Assembly (NCBI GenBank): GCA_964478455.1
Contig: CAYZJD010000058.1
Coordinates: 1 to 16,614 of the forward strand
Source: CAYZJD01 sp964478455
GTDB taxonomy: Bacteria; Acidobacteriota; Terriglobia; Bryobacterales; Bryobacteraceae
DNA length: 16,614 nucleotides
Direction: 5' to 3'
The notes under the pieces are model-generated. The model searched no databases. It saw only the letters and a program-made list of their open reading frames with translations, and was not told the DNA's origin. Positions within the stretch are counted from its first letter, which is position 1; each line of letters begins with the position of its first letter. Of the stretch, positions 1-6,537 are shown one piece after another. The translations under genes and the position numbers were made by a program.

Positions 1-1058
1 ATAACGGCCAGTGAAGCAGCTACCACACCGGGCCCGTCCCCTTCCCAATGGCGGGAAAGAGGCCACTCTGCCCCGTCCGGCAGCCGGTAGAAGACACGGT
101 CGGTCCAGCGTTCTCTTCCAGCAAGTCCCGGATAGTCGCGAAGGATATCCCAAACCATTTCGCAGCGGCGGAGACGGAACGGCTCGCGGTAGCGGAACAG
201 GAACAGGATGTCGCTCGCGCCGTCCTCGCGCAGTTCGCTAACGAACTCATCAAATGTGGACGCATTGGTGAGGTTGACCGTTACGCTCGGCTCCGAGCCG
301 TGCCGGTCGCCGCCAGAGACCAGCGGGATCTGGCGGGCCCTCGCCAGTTGTACCACGGCCTTGTTCTCGGTCCAGGGGCGGTTGCCGTTCAACTCGAGGG
401 CGTGGATGTTTGAGCCATGGATTTCCAGGAAACGCTCTACCAGTTCAAGGTGCGCCGGCAAGCCGAGGCCTGGCTCGTCCCAGAACGGGTGATTCAAAAT
501 GACAAGCACTTCGCGGAAACGACTCAGTTCGGCGAGCAGGTCTGACAGGAGAGCCTCCTCCGGATGCCGGCTATAAGCCGCCAGCGCCTTGACCCACGAG
601 CGACTTTGCGCCCGCGGCAGGTTGTGAACGCCCAGGTGCAGGAAAGAAAGACCATACGGCACGGTCCATTCCAGTGAGACCGGGATCCCGCGCGTTTCCT
701 CGAGCAAGTGAAGGTGGAGCGCGGCATCAATACCATCGTGGTCCGTCAAGGAGACCAGCGCCTGCAGACCGAGGACGTCCTCAATCTGCCGGCGCTCCAG
801 GTGGAAGGCCTCTCTCTCGGGAAGCGGAGGCGTCCACCAGCCTCGCGAATAGTCCAAAGTCCGGCCGTGCCGCTCCCGGTAGTTGCGCTCCTGAATGGCC
901 ACAGCTTCGCGCAGCAGCGGGATGCGGCGAGCAACACGCGGGAGGAACGCGAGGCTCTCGTGCGAATGCATGGTGTGTCCATGCAGTGAAACGCCGGTCC
1001 GGAATCGTCCCGGCGCCTGCCGGTCCTGCCACAGAAAATGGATCTGGCTTCTTCTCAC
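1..1058 (-). CDS. PHP-domain metallo-hydrolase, 3' end beyond window
   Basis: An open minus-strand frame of 352 codons runs off the left edge, so the C-terminus is not visible. It carries PHP (polymerase and histidinol phosphatase) superfamily metal-site motifs: HGHTMHSHE at residues 26-34, TDHDGID at 105-111, NHPFWDEP from 189, and GGDRHGSEP with D251 and H253. PHP proteins are usually metal-dependent phosphoesterases; the substrate here is unknown. About 70 residues separate motifs 1 and 2, more than in compact PHP domains, so an insertion is likely. There is no ATG before the first motif. I chose GTG at 1056-1058, just after an in-frame TGA at 1062-1064, with a GGAG about 12 nt upstream. 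It lies 20 nt after the pirin gene and is probably cotranscribed. No signal peptide is seen, so it is likely cytoplasmic. The family is fairly sure; the function is open. Confidence 0.8.
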   Translation of the reverse strand, partial: MRRSQIHFLWQDRQAPGRFRTGVSLHGHTMHSHESLAFLPRVARRIPLLREAVAIQERNYRERHGRTLDYSRGWWTPPLPEREAFHLERRQIEDVLGLQALVSLTDHDGIDAALHLHLLEETRGIPVSLEWTVPYGLSFLHLGVHNLPRAQSRSWVKALAAYSRHPEEALLSDLLAELSRFREVLVILNHPFWDEPGLGLPAHLELVERFLEIHGSNIHALELNGNRPWTENKAVVQLARARQIPLVSGGDRHGSEPSVTVNLTNASTFDEFVSELREDGASDILFLFRYREPFRLRRCEMVWDILRDYPGLAGRERWTDRVFYRLPDGAEWPLSRHWEGDGPGVVAASLAV

Positions 1059-1078
1059 GACTCAGACGGGCTCCGGAT

Positions 1079-1777
1079 CTACGCGAGATCGAACAGAAGC
1101 ACTTCGGCCGGCTCCGTGCCCACCAGCTCAAGCCGTGATTCTTCGCTAACGGCCGCTCCGTCACCCTCGCCGAGTGCGTGACCGTTAAGAGTCACCGCGC
1201 CGCGGGCAACCTGCACCCAGGCGTGCCGCTCCGGCACGATCTCGTGCGTTACTCCCTGGCCCGGTTCGAGCACCGCCGCATACATGCTTGCGTCCTGATG
1301 AATTGTCAAAGCGCCTTCCCGCCCGCCAGGAGCGGCGATCAGAAGCAGCCTGCCCTGCTTCAACTCGTGAGAAAACGTCTTCTGCTCGTAGCCGGGCGCG
1401 ATACCTCGGCGCTCCGGCAGAATCCAGATCTGGAGAAAACGCACCGGCTCGGTCCGGGAGTGATTGTACTCACTGTGGAGCACGCCGGTGCCTGCGCTCA
1501 TTCGCTGTACGTCGCCGGCGGCGATCACCGAACCTGTCCCCAGGCTGTCCTTGTGTTCCAGCGCCCCTTCGAGCACGTAGCTGAGGATCTCCATGTCGCG
1601 GTGGCCGTGTGTGGGAAAACCAGCGCCCGGCGCGACGCGGTCATCATTGATCACCCGGAGGCTGCGGAATCCCATGTGCCGCGGGTCGTAGTACTCGTTG
1701 AAGGAAAACGTGTGGCGGCTGTCGAGCCAGTCGTAGCGGCTGGCCCCTCGTTCGCTTGCTTTACGCACCCTGATCAC
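1079..1777 (-). CDS. Pirin family protein (YhaK/YhhW-like bicupin)
   Basis: The 232-residue product matches bacterial pirins in length and order. The N-terminal cupin opens with a DSRHTFSFNEYYDP stretch (residues 19-32). The metal ligands are visible as H57 and H59 in PTHGHRDMEI and H101 and E103 in GVLHSEYNH. A second, degenerate cupin fills the C-terminal half. Pirins bind a single metal, and some (E. coli YhhW) have quercetin 2,3-dioxygenase activity; many have no known substrate. The start is GTG: an in-frame TGA lies directly upstream, so no earlier start is possible, and a strong purine-rich ribosome binding site precedes it. It lies 67 nt after the UroD-like gene and 20 nt before the PHP gene. 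Cytoplasmic. The family call is secure; the reaction is not. Confidence 0.93.
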   Translation of the reverse strand: MIRVRKASERGASRYDWLDSRHTFSFNEYYDPRHMGFRSLRVINDDRVAPGAGFPTHGHRDMEILSYVLEGALEHKDSLGTGSVIAAGDVQRMSAGTGVLHSEYNHSRTEPVRFLQIWILPERRGIAPGYEQKTFSHELKQGRLLLIAAPGGREGALTIHQDASMYAAVLEPGQGVTHEIVPERHAWVQVARGAVTLNGHALGEGDGAAVSEESRLELVGTEPAEVLLFDLA

Positions 1778-1780
1778 TCA

Positions 1781-1791
1781 CCCCCCCTCCC
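1781..1791 (-). promoter_or_regulatory. Ribosome binding site of the pirin gene
   Basis: Read on the minus strand this is GGGAGGGGGGG, followed by TGA and then GTG. The TGA is in frame with the GTG. Together they fix the pirin start at 1777 despite the non-ATG codon. Confidence 0.7.
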
Positions 1792-1844
1792 ATCCGGCGA
1801 TCCGAACGGAACCGGGCCGGTACCCCTGGAAATTCAATCCCCTG

Positions 1845-2798
1845 TTAGGCTCCGAGGAGCTTCACCAGCTTCCCCAGTTCCGCGTCCGTGGTCTCGTTGG
1901 GTACCGAACACCCCGGCGCCAGCAAGAACCGCTTACCGGCCGCTTCCTGCGCGGACCGCCATTGCTCCCGCAACTGAGCTGCGGTCAACGTGCGGTAGTT
2001 TCGCTCGTCGAGGCCGCCCATGATGACGCCCGAATAGCGGCCACGGACCTCCGCTATCGCGACTCCGGTGCCGTGGGTGGAGTAGTTCAGCACCACCGCT
2101 GACCAGCCGCGGTAGAACCGCTCGAGATAGACCTTGTCCCCGTGCAGGTGCAGCGTGTTGAGCGGGGCATCGCGGACCGCGTCCAGCACCATGCGGTCGA
2201 ACGGCTCGCTGAACTTCTCGTAATCGGTCTCGCTCAAGATGCCATCCTGCGCGTTGGCGACGGCGAGAAAGATCCCACGGGCGCCCGCGGAGATCGCCTT
2301 CCGCGCATGATTCGCCTCCGACCTGGCGATTGTCTCCAGCGCATCGAGGAGCTTCTGCGACCGCTCCTCCTTGAGCCGCAACACTTCCTCTTTCGAGGAA
2401 AGCTTCTCGGCCACGTTCCACGGGTTGAAAACCGTCTCGACGAAGTGCGCGCTGCCGGCGAGCCCGTCACGAATGATCTCCAGCGCCCGGATCTGCTCCG
2501 GGAACGGATTGTCCAGAGTTCCTAACTCGTGCCAGGCGCCTCTCGGTTTCGGGTAGGGAAAGTCGGACATGACCTTGACGAGGTCGGTGCGGAACTTGCG
2601 GTGAAAGTCGAGTGTCGCCTTCGCCTGATGCTCACCCGGCAGCTTCTCCAGCCCGAAGTGATACCAGAAGGTGAAGGGCGGCCGGTCGACGTCCTCCCCG
2701 CGCAGCGCACGGTCCACGCGCTCGGTGTGCCTGAGCTTTCGCGCCGCCTGAACTGATGCCGCGGCGGCTGCAAACAGAAGTTCGCGGCGGGATAGCAT
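1845..2798 (-). CDS. Exported uroporphyrinogen decarboxylase (UroD)-family protein
   Basis: The 317-residue protein opens with SRRELLFAAAAASVQA, a twin-arginine-type signal (R4, R5, hydrophobic stretch 7-17, probable cleavage after VQA). The mature part starts with a UroD-family hallmark: an RVDRALRGEDVDRPPF segment (residues 27-42), followed by the long alpha/beta body of the superfamily. The superfamily includes heme-pathway HemE and corrinoid- or methyl-handling methyltransferases. HemE is normally a cytoplasmic enzyme of about 350 residues, so an exported short member is unlikely to be the heme enzyme. The substrate is unknown. The start is supported by GGAGG (minus strand) 7-11 nt upstream of the ATG. 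It lies 15 nt after glcD, so the two are probably cotranscribed. Family moderately sure; export inferred from sequence only. Confidence 0.8.
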   Translation of the reverse strand: MLSRRELLFAAAAASVQAARKLRHTERVDRALRGEDVDRPPFTFWYHFGLEKLPGEHQAKATLDFHRKFRTDLVKVMSDFPYPKPRGAWHELGTLDNPFPEQIRALEIIRDGLAGSAHFVETVFNPWNVAEKLSSKEEVLRLKEERSQKLLDALETIARSEANHARKAISAGARGIFLAVANAQDGILSETDYEKFSEPFDRMVLDAVRDAPLNTLHLHGDKVYLERFYRGWSAVVLNYSTHGTGVAIAEVRGRYSGVIMGGLDERNYRTLTAAQLREQWRSAQEAAGKRFLLAPGCSVPNETTDAELGKLVKLLGA

Positions 2799-2813
2799 GG
2801 TGGTTCCTCCAGA

Positions 2814-4247
2814 TCAGTAGACGGGGCTTCCGGGCGCCAGCGCCGGCTGCCGGATCTCCAGGCAGCCCTTGCCCGTCGGCAGGATCTTGCCCGGGTTGAA
2901 CAGTCCTTCGGGGTCGAAGAGGTTCTTCAGCCGCCGGATCATCTCAAGCGTCTGGTCGCCGAAAAGCTTCGGCATCAGGTCATTCTTCTCCATGCCGACG
3001 CCATGTTCGCCGGTGATCGACCCGCCGACCTCGATGCAGTGTTCCAGTATCTCCTCGCCTGCCGCCCTGGCCTTGTCCATGTCGCCCGGCTTGCGCGCGT
3101 CAAAGAGGATGATCGGGTGCATGTTGCCGTCGCCGGCGTGGAAGATATTGCTGATGGTCAGGCCGTGCTTCTTTGAGACCTCGCTGATGAACCGCAGCGT
3201 CGGCGCAATCTGTGTGCGCGGAACAACTCCGTCCTGCACGTAGTAGAACGGGCTGACCCGGCCCACGGCCCCGAAGGCGTTCTTACGGCCTTTCCACAGC
3301 AGCTCCCGTTCCTCAGCCGAGCGCGCCACCCGGAACTCCCTCGCGCGGCAGCTCAGACAGGCCTCGCGGATCTGCTCCGCCTGTTCCTCGACCGCCTCCC
3401 GCAGTCCCTCCAGTTCGATCAGCAGCACCGCCGCTGCGTCCATTGGAAAGCCCGCGTGCGTGGCTTCTTCAACCATGCGCAGCATCACGCCGTCCAGCAT
3501 CTCGAGCGCCACCGGCGTGATGGCGCGGGCCGTAATCTCGGTGACCGTTCCGCCCGCGTCCTCGGTCGAGTCGTAAACCGCCAGCAGCGTCTTTACCGCC
3601 TCCGGTTGCCGCATGAGCCGCACCACCGCTTTGGTGATCAGCGCCATCGTTCCTTCGGATCCCGTCAGCAGTCCCGTGAGATCGTAGCCGGGCAGGTCCT
3701 GCTCCTTACCTCCAGTGGTGATAACGCTGCCATCCGGCAGCACGGCCTCCAGGCCCAGGACGTGGTTGGTGGTCACGCCGTAGGCCAGCGTGTGCGGCCC
3801 GCCGGCGTTCTCCGCGACGTTGCCGCCGATCGTGCACGCTTTCTGGCTGGACGGGTCTGGGGCGAAGAAGTACCTGTCCCCCTGCACGGCCAGCGTGATG
3901 TCCAGGTTGACGACGCCAGCTTCGACCAGAGCGCGTTCGTTGTCAAGGTCGATGGCCAGGATCCGGTCCATCCGTGCGAACGACACCACCACGCCGCCGG
4001 CGACAGGTATGGCGCCCCCGCTCAGCCCGGTTCCGGCGCCCCGGCCTGTCACCGGAATCCCGTGCCGCGCGGCGATCTTGACGACCCCGACTACCTCCTC
4101 CGTCGATCTGGGAAACACCACCAGGTCCGGACGCCCCTTCTCCACGCCGCCGTCATACTCGTAGAGCATCAGATCCTCGGGGCGGTCAAGGTATCCGCGA
4201 GGGCCCAGCAGGTCAGCGAATTCTCGTCGGGCCTGCGGCGTGAGCAT
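2814..4247 (-). CDS. glcD: FAD-linked oxidase, GlcD-like (glycolate or D-lactate dehydrogenase subunit)
   Basis: The 477-residue protein has the full two-domain VAO/GlcD architecture. The N-terminal FAD-binding domain (about 40-215) shows GRGAGTGLSGGAIP (68-81) and PDPSSQKACTIGGNVAENAG (130-149). The C-terminal oxidase domain (about 220-457) shows HAGDGNMHP (370-378) and GSITGEHGVGMEKND (409-423), which carry the substrate- and metal-site His/Glu residues. It oxidises a 2-hydroxy acid such as glycolate or D-lactate with FAD. The substrate cannot be told from sequence alone. In E. coli GlcD works with GlcE and the Fe-S protein GlcF; neither is adjacent, so this may be a stand-alone FAD dehydrogenase or use partners elsewhere. 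The ATG lies 6 nt after the tlpA stop with no clear ribosome binding site, suggesting translational coupling. Confidence 0.9.
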   Translation of the reverse strand: MLTPQARREFADLLGPRGYLDRPEDLMLYEYDGGVEKGRPDLVVFPRSTEEVVGVVKIAARHGIPVTGRGAGTGLSGGAIPVAGGVVVSFARMDRILAIDLDNERALVEAGVVNLDITLAVQGDRYFFAPDPSSQKACTIGGNVAENAGGPHTLAYGVTTNHVLGLEAVLPDGSVITTGGKEQDLPGYDLTGLLTGSEGTMALITKAVVRLMRQPEAVKTLLAVYDSTEDAGGTVTEITARAITPVALEMLDGVMLRMVEEATHAGFPMDAAAVLLIELEGLREAVEEQAEQIREACLSCRAREFRVARSAEERELLWKGRKNAFGAVGRVSPFYYVQDGVVPRTQIAPTLRFISEVSKKHGLTISNIFHAGDGNMHPIILFDARKPGDMDKARAAGEEILEHCIEVGGSITGEHGVGMEKNDLMPKLFGDQTLEMIRRLKNLFDPEGLFNPGKILPTGKGCLEIRQPALAPGSPVY

Positions 4248-4253
4248 GGCGTT

Positions 4254-4775
4254 TTAGAGGAGCGACCGGATCTCGCCAAGAAGGCGCTCGTCGGTCCAAT
4301 CCCTCGGGCCGATGTGCTTCTGGAGCACTTTTCCCCGGCCGTCGATCACATACGTTTCAGGGTACTTGAAAGTGCCGTATTCGGCGCTGATATTGGCCTC
4401 GGGATCACGCGCGGTGTGAAAGGAAACTCTCGCCCGGTCGAGGAACGCGCGGTACGCCTTCTCGCTCTTGTCCACGCTGACTCCAAGCACTACGACGCCC
4501 GAGGGGGCCATGCGCTTCTGGAACTCGTCGAGCGAGGGCATTTCTTGAATGCACGGCGGACACCACGTCGCCCAGAAGTTCAACACCAGCAGGTTGCCGC
4601 CGAAGTTGGATCTGGAAACCTCGTGGCCGCTGTCGGCAACAATCCTGAAGTCGGGAGCCGTGTCCCCGACATGTACGACCTTCTCGCGGAAGGAATCGGC
4701 GATGACGTAGGAGACGGCGGCCAGCAGAAGGCCGATCAGAACCTGGAGCACGCGCTCCGTTTTGACGTTGTCCAT
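4254..4775 (-). CDS. Membrane-anchored TlpA/ResA-like thioredoxin
   Basis: A 173-residue protein with one N-terminal transmembrane segment (about 9-26) and then a periplasm-facing thioredoxin fold of the AhpC-TSA/Redoxin type. VGDTAPDF (36-43) opens the domain. The redox motif is WCPPC with C72 and C75, and the cis-proline region is KYPETYVID. Such proteins usually reduce disulfides outside the cytoplasm, often for cytochrome c maturation; no ccm gene is present here to confirm that. It is the first gene of the leftward run, and its start region overlaps the promoter of the rightward pterin operon. An AGGGA lies about 7 nt before the ATG. The family is secure; the client protein is unknown. 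Confidence 0.9.
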   Translation of the reverse strand: MDNVKTERVLQVLIGLLLAAVSYVIADSFREKVVHVGDTAPDFRIVADSGHEVSRSNFGGNLLVLNFWATWCPPCIQEMPSLDEFQKRMAPSGVVVLGVSVDKSEKAYRAFLDRARVSFHTARDPEANISAEYGTFKYPETYVIDGRGKVLQKHIGPRDWTDERLLGEIRSLL

Positions 4776-4791
4776 TCGCTGTCCCTATAAT
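4762..4791 (+). promoter_or_regulatory. Sigma70-type promoter of the pterin operon
   Basis: TTGACG at 4762-4767 and a perfect TATAAT at 4786-4791 are separated by 18 bp. Transcription would start near 4798, about 100 nt before the first PTPS gene. The -35 box lies inside the first codons of divergent tlpA, so the two transcription units share control DNA. Confidence 0.7.
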
Positions 4792-4797
4792 TCTAAC

Positions 4798-4898
4798 AGC
4801 CGCCCGAAGACGGTCGGCGGGGGGTTTTCACTCGGCGTGCCGTCTGTCGGCCGGCATTTTCGCATCTGAGGCCGCCCAGGCGGCATCCAATAGACCGA
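4798..4898 (+). promoter_or_regulatory. Structured 5' leader of the pterin operon
   Basis: This 100-nt untranslated leader holds three small inverted repeats. CCGCC/GGCGG pairs 4800-4804 with 4816-4820. TGCCG/CGGCA pairs 4838-4842 with 4852-4856 and is followed directly by TTTT, like a small attenuator. GCCGCC/GGCGGC pairs 4871-4876 with 4879-4884, just before a start codon that lacks a clear Shine-Dalgarno sequence. The layout would suit an RNA control element, but short GC stems are frequent by chance in DNA this rich in G+C. I do not recognise a known riboswitch class. Confidence 0.35.
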
Positions 4899-5315
4899 AT
4901 GCTCATTACTCGCAGAGTCGAATTCTCCGCCTCCCACGTCTGCCGCCACCCGGACTTGAGCGACGAGGAAAACGAGGCGCTGTATGGCCCCGCGGCCCGC
5001 GTTCATGGCCACGGCCACAACTTCGTGGTCGAGGTGACGCTGGAGGGCGAGCCGGACCCAGTGACCGGGATGGTATTCGACCTGAGACGGCTCAAGGAGG
5101 TCCTGAATGCCGAGGTCGTTCAGCCGTTCGACCACCGGTTCCTGAACCTTGAAGTGCCGCCATTCGATAGAATCGTGCCCACCCCGGAGAATCTCGCCGT
5201 GGAAATCTGGCGCCGCGTCGCCCCGCGCCTGGCCGGAGAACCGGCACGGCTCCATTCAGTTCGCGTGTATGAGACTGAAGACCTCCACGTGGACTACTTC
5301 GGAGGCGCGGAATGA
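4899..5315 (+). CDS. 6-pyruvoyl-tetrahydropterin synthase homologue lacking the catalytic Cys
   Basis: The 138-residue protein is a single T-fold PTPS/QueD domain of normal length. The zinc ligands are H13 (SASHV) and H38/H40 (HGHGHN). The pterin-anchoring Glu is near E125 (VYETED) and the Asp-His pair is D78-H79 (PFDHRFLN). The position that holds the nucleophilic Cys in classic PTPS (C42 in the rat enzyme) falls at A32, in YGPAARVHGHGH. So zinc and substrate binding look intact, but the usual Cys-Asp-His relay is broken. It may be a divergent PTPS with another product, a partner of the next protein, or a binding protein. It starts the operon about 100 nt after a strong promoter with no obvious ribosome binding site. 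Its last codons overlap the next gene by ATGA. Confidence 0.88.
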   Translation: MLITRRVEFSASHVCRHPDLSDEENEALYGPAARVHGHGHNFVVEVTLEGEPDPVTGMVFDLRRLKEVLNAEVVQPFDHRFLNLEVPPFDRIVPTPENLAVEIWRRVAPRLAGEPARLHSVRVYETEDLHVDYFGGAE

Positions 5316-5740
5316 TCTGCCTGACGCGCCGATATCACTTTGCGGCTTCCCACCGGTTGCATTCGCCGCAGCTCTCCGAGGATGCGAACCGTGAGCTGTA
5401 CGGCAAGTGCAACAACCCGTTCGGACACGGCCACGACTACACGCTCGAAGTCAGCGTTCGCGGCCCCATCGACCGGAGGACCGGCCGTGTGGTTAGCCTG
5501 AGTGCACTGGATCGCTTGGTCGACGAACACGTACTCCGTGCCTTCGATCACGGCAATTTGAACGTCGAAGTGCCCGCGTTCGGCGCCTTGGTCCCCACTT
5601 CGGAGAATCTCACCATCGAGATCCGCGACCGCCTTGGGGCGAACTGGAAGAGGGCGTTTCCTGAGGGCGGCGCAATCCTCGAGCGCGTGCGGCTCCATGA
5701 AACCAGACGGAACACTTTCGAACTGACGGGAACCGTATGA
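5312..5740 (+). CDS. 6-pyruvoyl-tetrahydropterin synthase / QueD family enzyme with complete active site
   Basis: The 142-residue protein resembles animal PTPS more closely than short QueD. It has ASHRLHSPQLS at 12-22 and YGKCNNPFGHGHDY at 30-43. Zinc ligands are H14, H39 and H41; the catalytic Cys is C33; the Asp-His pair is D79-H80; the pterin-anchoring Glu is about E130 (LHETRR). PTPS turns dihydroneopterin triphosphate, the FolE product, into 6-pyruvoyl-tetrahydropterin (tetrahydrobiopterin route). QueD homologues make 6-carboxy-tetrahydropterin for queuosine. The GKCNNP form favours the PTPS-like activity, but this is inference and automated annotation may call it queD. ATGA overlaps on both sides show tight translational coupling with its Cys-less paralogue and folE. 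Confidence 0.9.
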   Translation: MICLTRRYHFAASHRLHSPQLSEDANRELYGKCNNPFGHGHDYTLEVSVRGPIDRRTGRVVSLSALDRLVDEHVLRAFDHGNLNVEVPAFGALVPTSENLTIEIRDRLGANWKRAFPEGGAILERVRLHETRRNTFELTGTV

Positions 5741-6354
5741 TGAAGAAGCAGTCCGGCGCGGTAAGAGTCATGACCCCCAAGCGGAGCGAAGGGACTTTCG
5801 CCTCCCACATTGAGGCCGTCCTGCGCCAGCTTGGCGAAAATACTGAGCGCGAGGGTTTGCTGCGCACCCCCGAGCGCGCCGAGCAGGCCCTGCGCTTCCT
5901 CACCAGCGGCTACCACATGAGCCTCCAGAAGATCCTGAATGGCGCGCTCTACGCGGTGAAGTACGACGAGATGGTTATTGTCAAGGACGTCGAGTTCTTC
6001 AGCCTTTGCGAACACCATCTGTTGCCTTTCTTCGGCAAGATTCACGTTGCCTACCTGCCAAAGGACAAGGTCATCGGCCTCAGCAAGATTCCGCGGATCA
6101 TCGACATGTTCGCTCGCCGCCTTCAGCTTCAGGAGCGCCTCACTCAGCAGGTCGCCCAGACGATCCAAGAGGCGATCAATCCGCTCGGGGTCGGCGTTGT
6201 CTGCGAGGCCCGGCACTTCTGCATGATGATGCGGGGCGTCGAAAAGCAGCACTCCGGTGCGATGACCAGCGCCATGCTTGGCGCCTTCCGCGATCGAAAG
6301 GAAACCCGAGACGAGTTCCTCTCGTTGATCTCCCACAACTCCATGCAGTTCTGA
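5737..6354 (+). CDS. folE: GTP cyclohydrolase I, type IA
   Basis: The 205-residue enzyme converts GTP to 7,8-dihydroneopterin triphosphate, the first step of folate and biopterin synthesis and the substrate of PTPS enzymes. Zinc ligands are C91 and H94 (SLCEHHLLPF) and C162 (EARHFCMMM), with H160 and H93 at the active site and LLRTPERA at 41-48. All positions match the zinc-dependent E. coli type. The gene begins with ATGATG overlapping the stop of the second PTPS gene, so the three genes should be translated together. A second folE for folate could exist elsewhere, leaving this one dedicated to the PTPS branch; that cannot be decided here. Cytoplasmic, probably a toroidal decamer as in the family. 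Confidence 0.97.
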   Translation: MMKKQSGAVRVMTPKRSEGTFASHIEAVLRQLGENTEREGLLRTPERAEQALRFLTSGYHMSLQKILNGALYAVKYDEMVIVKDVEFFSLCEHHLLPFFGKIHVAYLPKDKVIGLSKIPRIIDMFARRLQLQERLTQQVAQTIQEAINPLGVGVVCEARHFCMMMRGVEKQHSGAMTSAMLGAFRDRKETRDEFLSLISHNSMQF

Positions 6355-6445
6355 CCCCAAAGCGGCTCAGGCAGACTGCTGCGGCTGTGGCCGGCCGGCT
6401 GTTCCATCCACTCCTTGAGCTACCGTCGCAAGGACTGGGCCTTGG

Positions 6446-6459
6446 AGGCCTTTCGGCCT
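6446..6459 (+). other. Small hairpin between folE and the MerR gene
   Basis: AGGCC-TTTC-GGCCT forms a 5-bp stem with a 4-nt loop. No T-tract follows, so it is a poor intrinsic terminator. It abuts the -35 box of the next promoter by one base. Its role is uncertain. Confidence 0.3.
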
Positions 6460-6460
6460 A

Positions 6461-6488
6461 TTGACACCCCCCGCCATTTGAGTACAAT
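6461..6488 (+). promoter_or_regulatory. Sigma70-type promoter of the first MerR-type gene
   Basis: TTGACA at 6461-6466 and TACAAT at 6483-6488 are 16 bp apart. Transcription would start near 6495, 43 nt before the ATG at 6538. This rules out the in-frame TTG at 6415 as the start of the regulator. Confidence 0.7.
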
Positions 6489-6537
6489 CGGTAAGGCCGT
6501 CTTTTGGCGGCGGCAGCCCCCGGACGCAGAGACCGTG

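Noticed and set aside
48..413. Short plus-strand frames at the left edge as genes
   Set aside because: The minus-strand frame through this region is uninterrupted for 352 codons and carries PHP motifs; the plus-strand frames do not.
1178..2023. A 281-codon plus-strand frame opposite pirin and the UroD-like gene
   Set aside because: It crosses two real genes in antisense and has no recognisable motif.
3456..4790. A 444-codon plus-strand open frame opposite glcD and tlpA
   Set aside because: It is antisense to two clearly conserved genes. Its product is rich in Arg, His and Gln with no domain, as expected for a reverse-frame shadow in GC-rich DNA.
5548..6360. A 270-codon minus-strand frame opposite folE
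   Set aside because: folE on the other strand has all its zinc and active-site motifs. The antisense product shows no recognisable motif.
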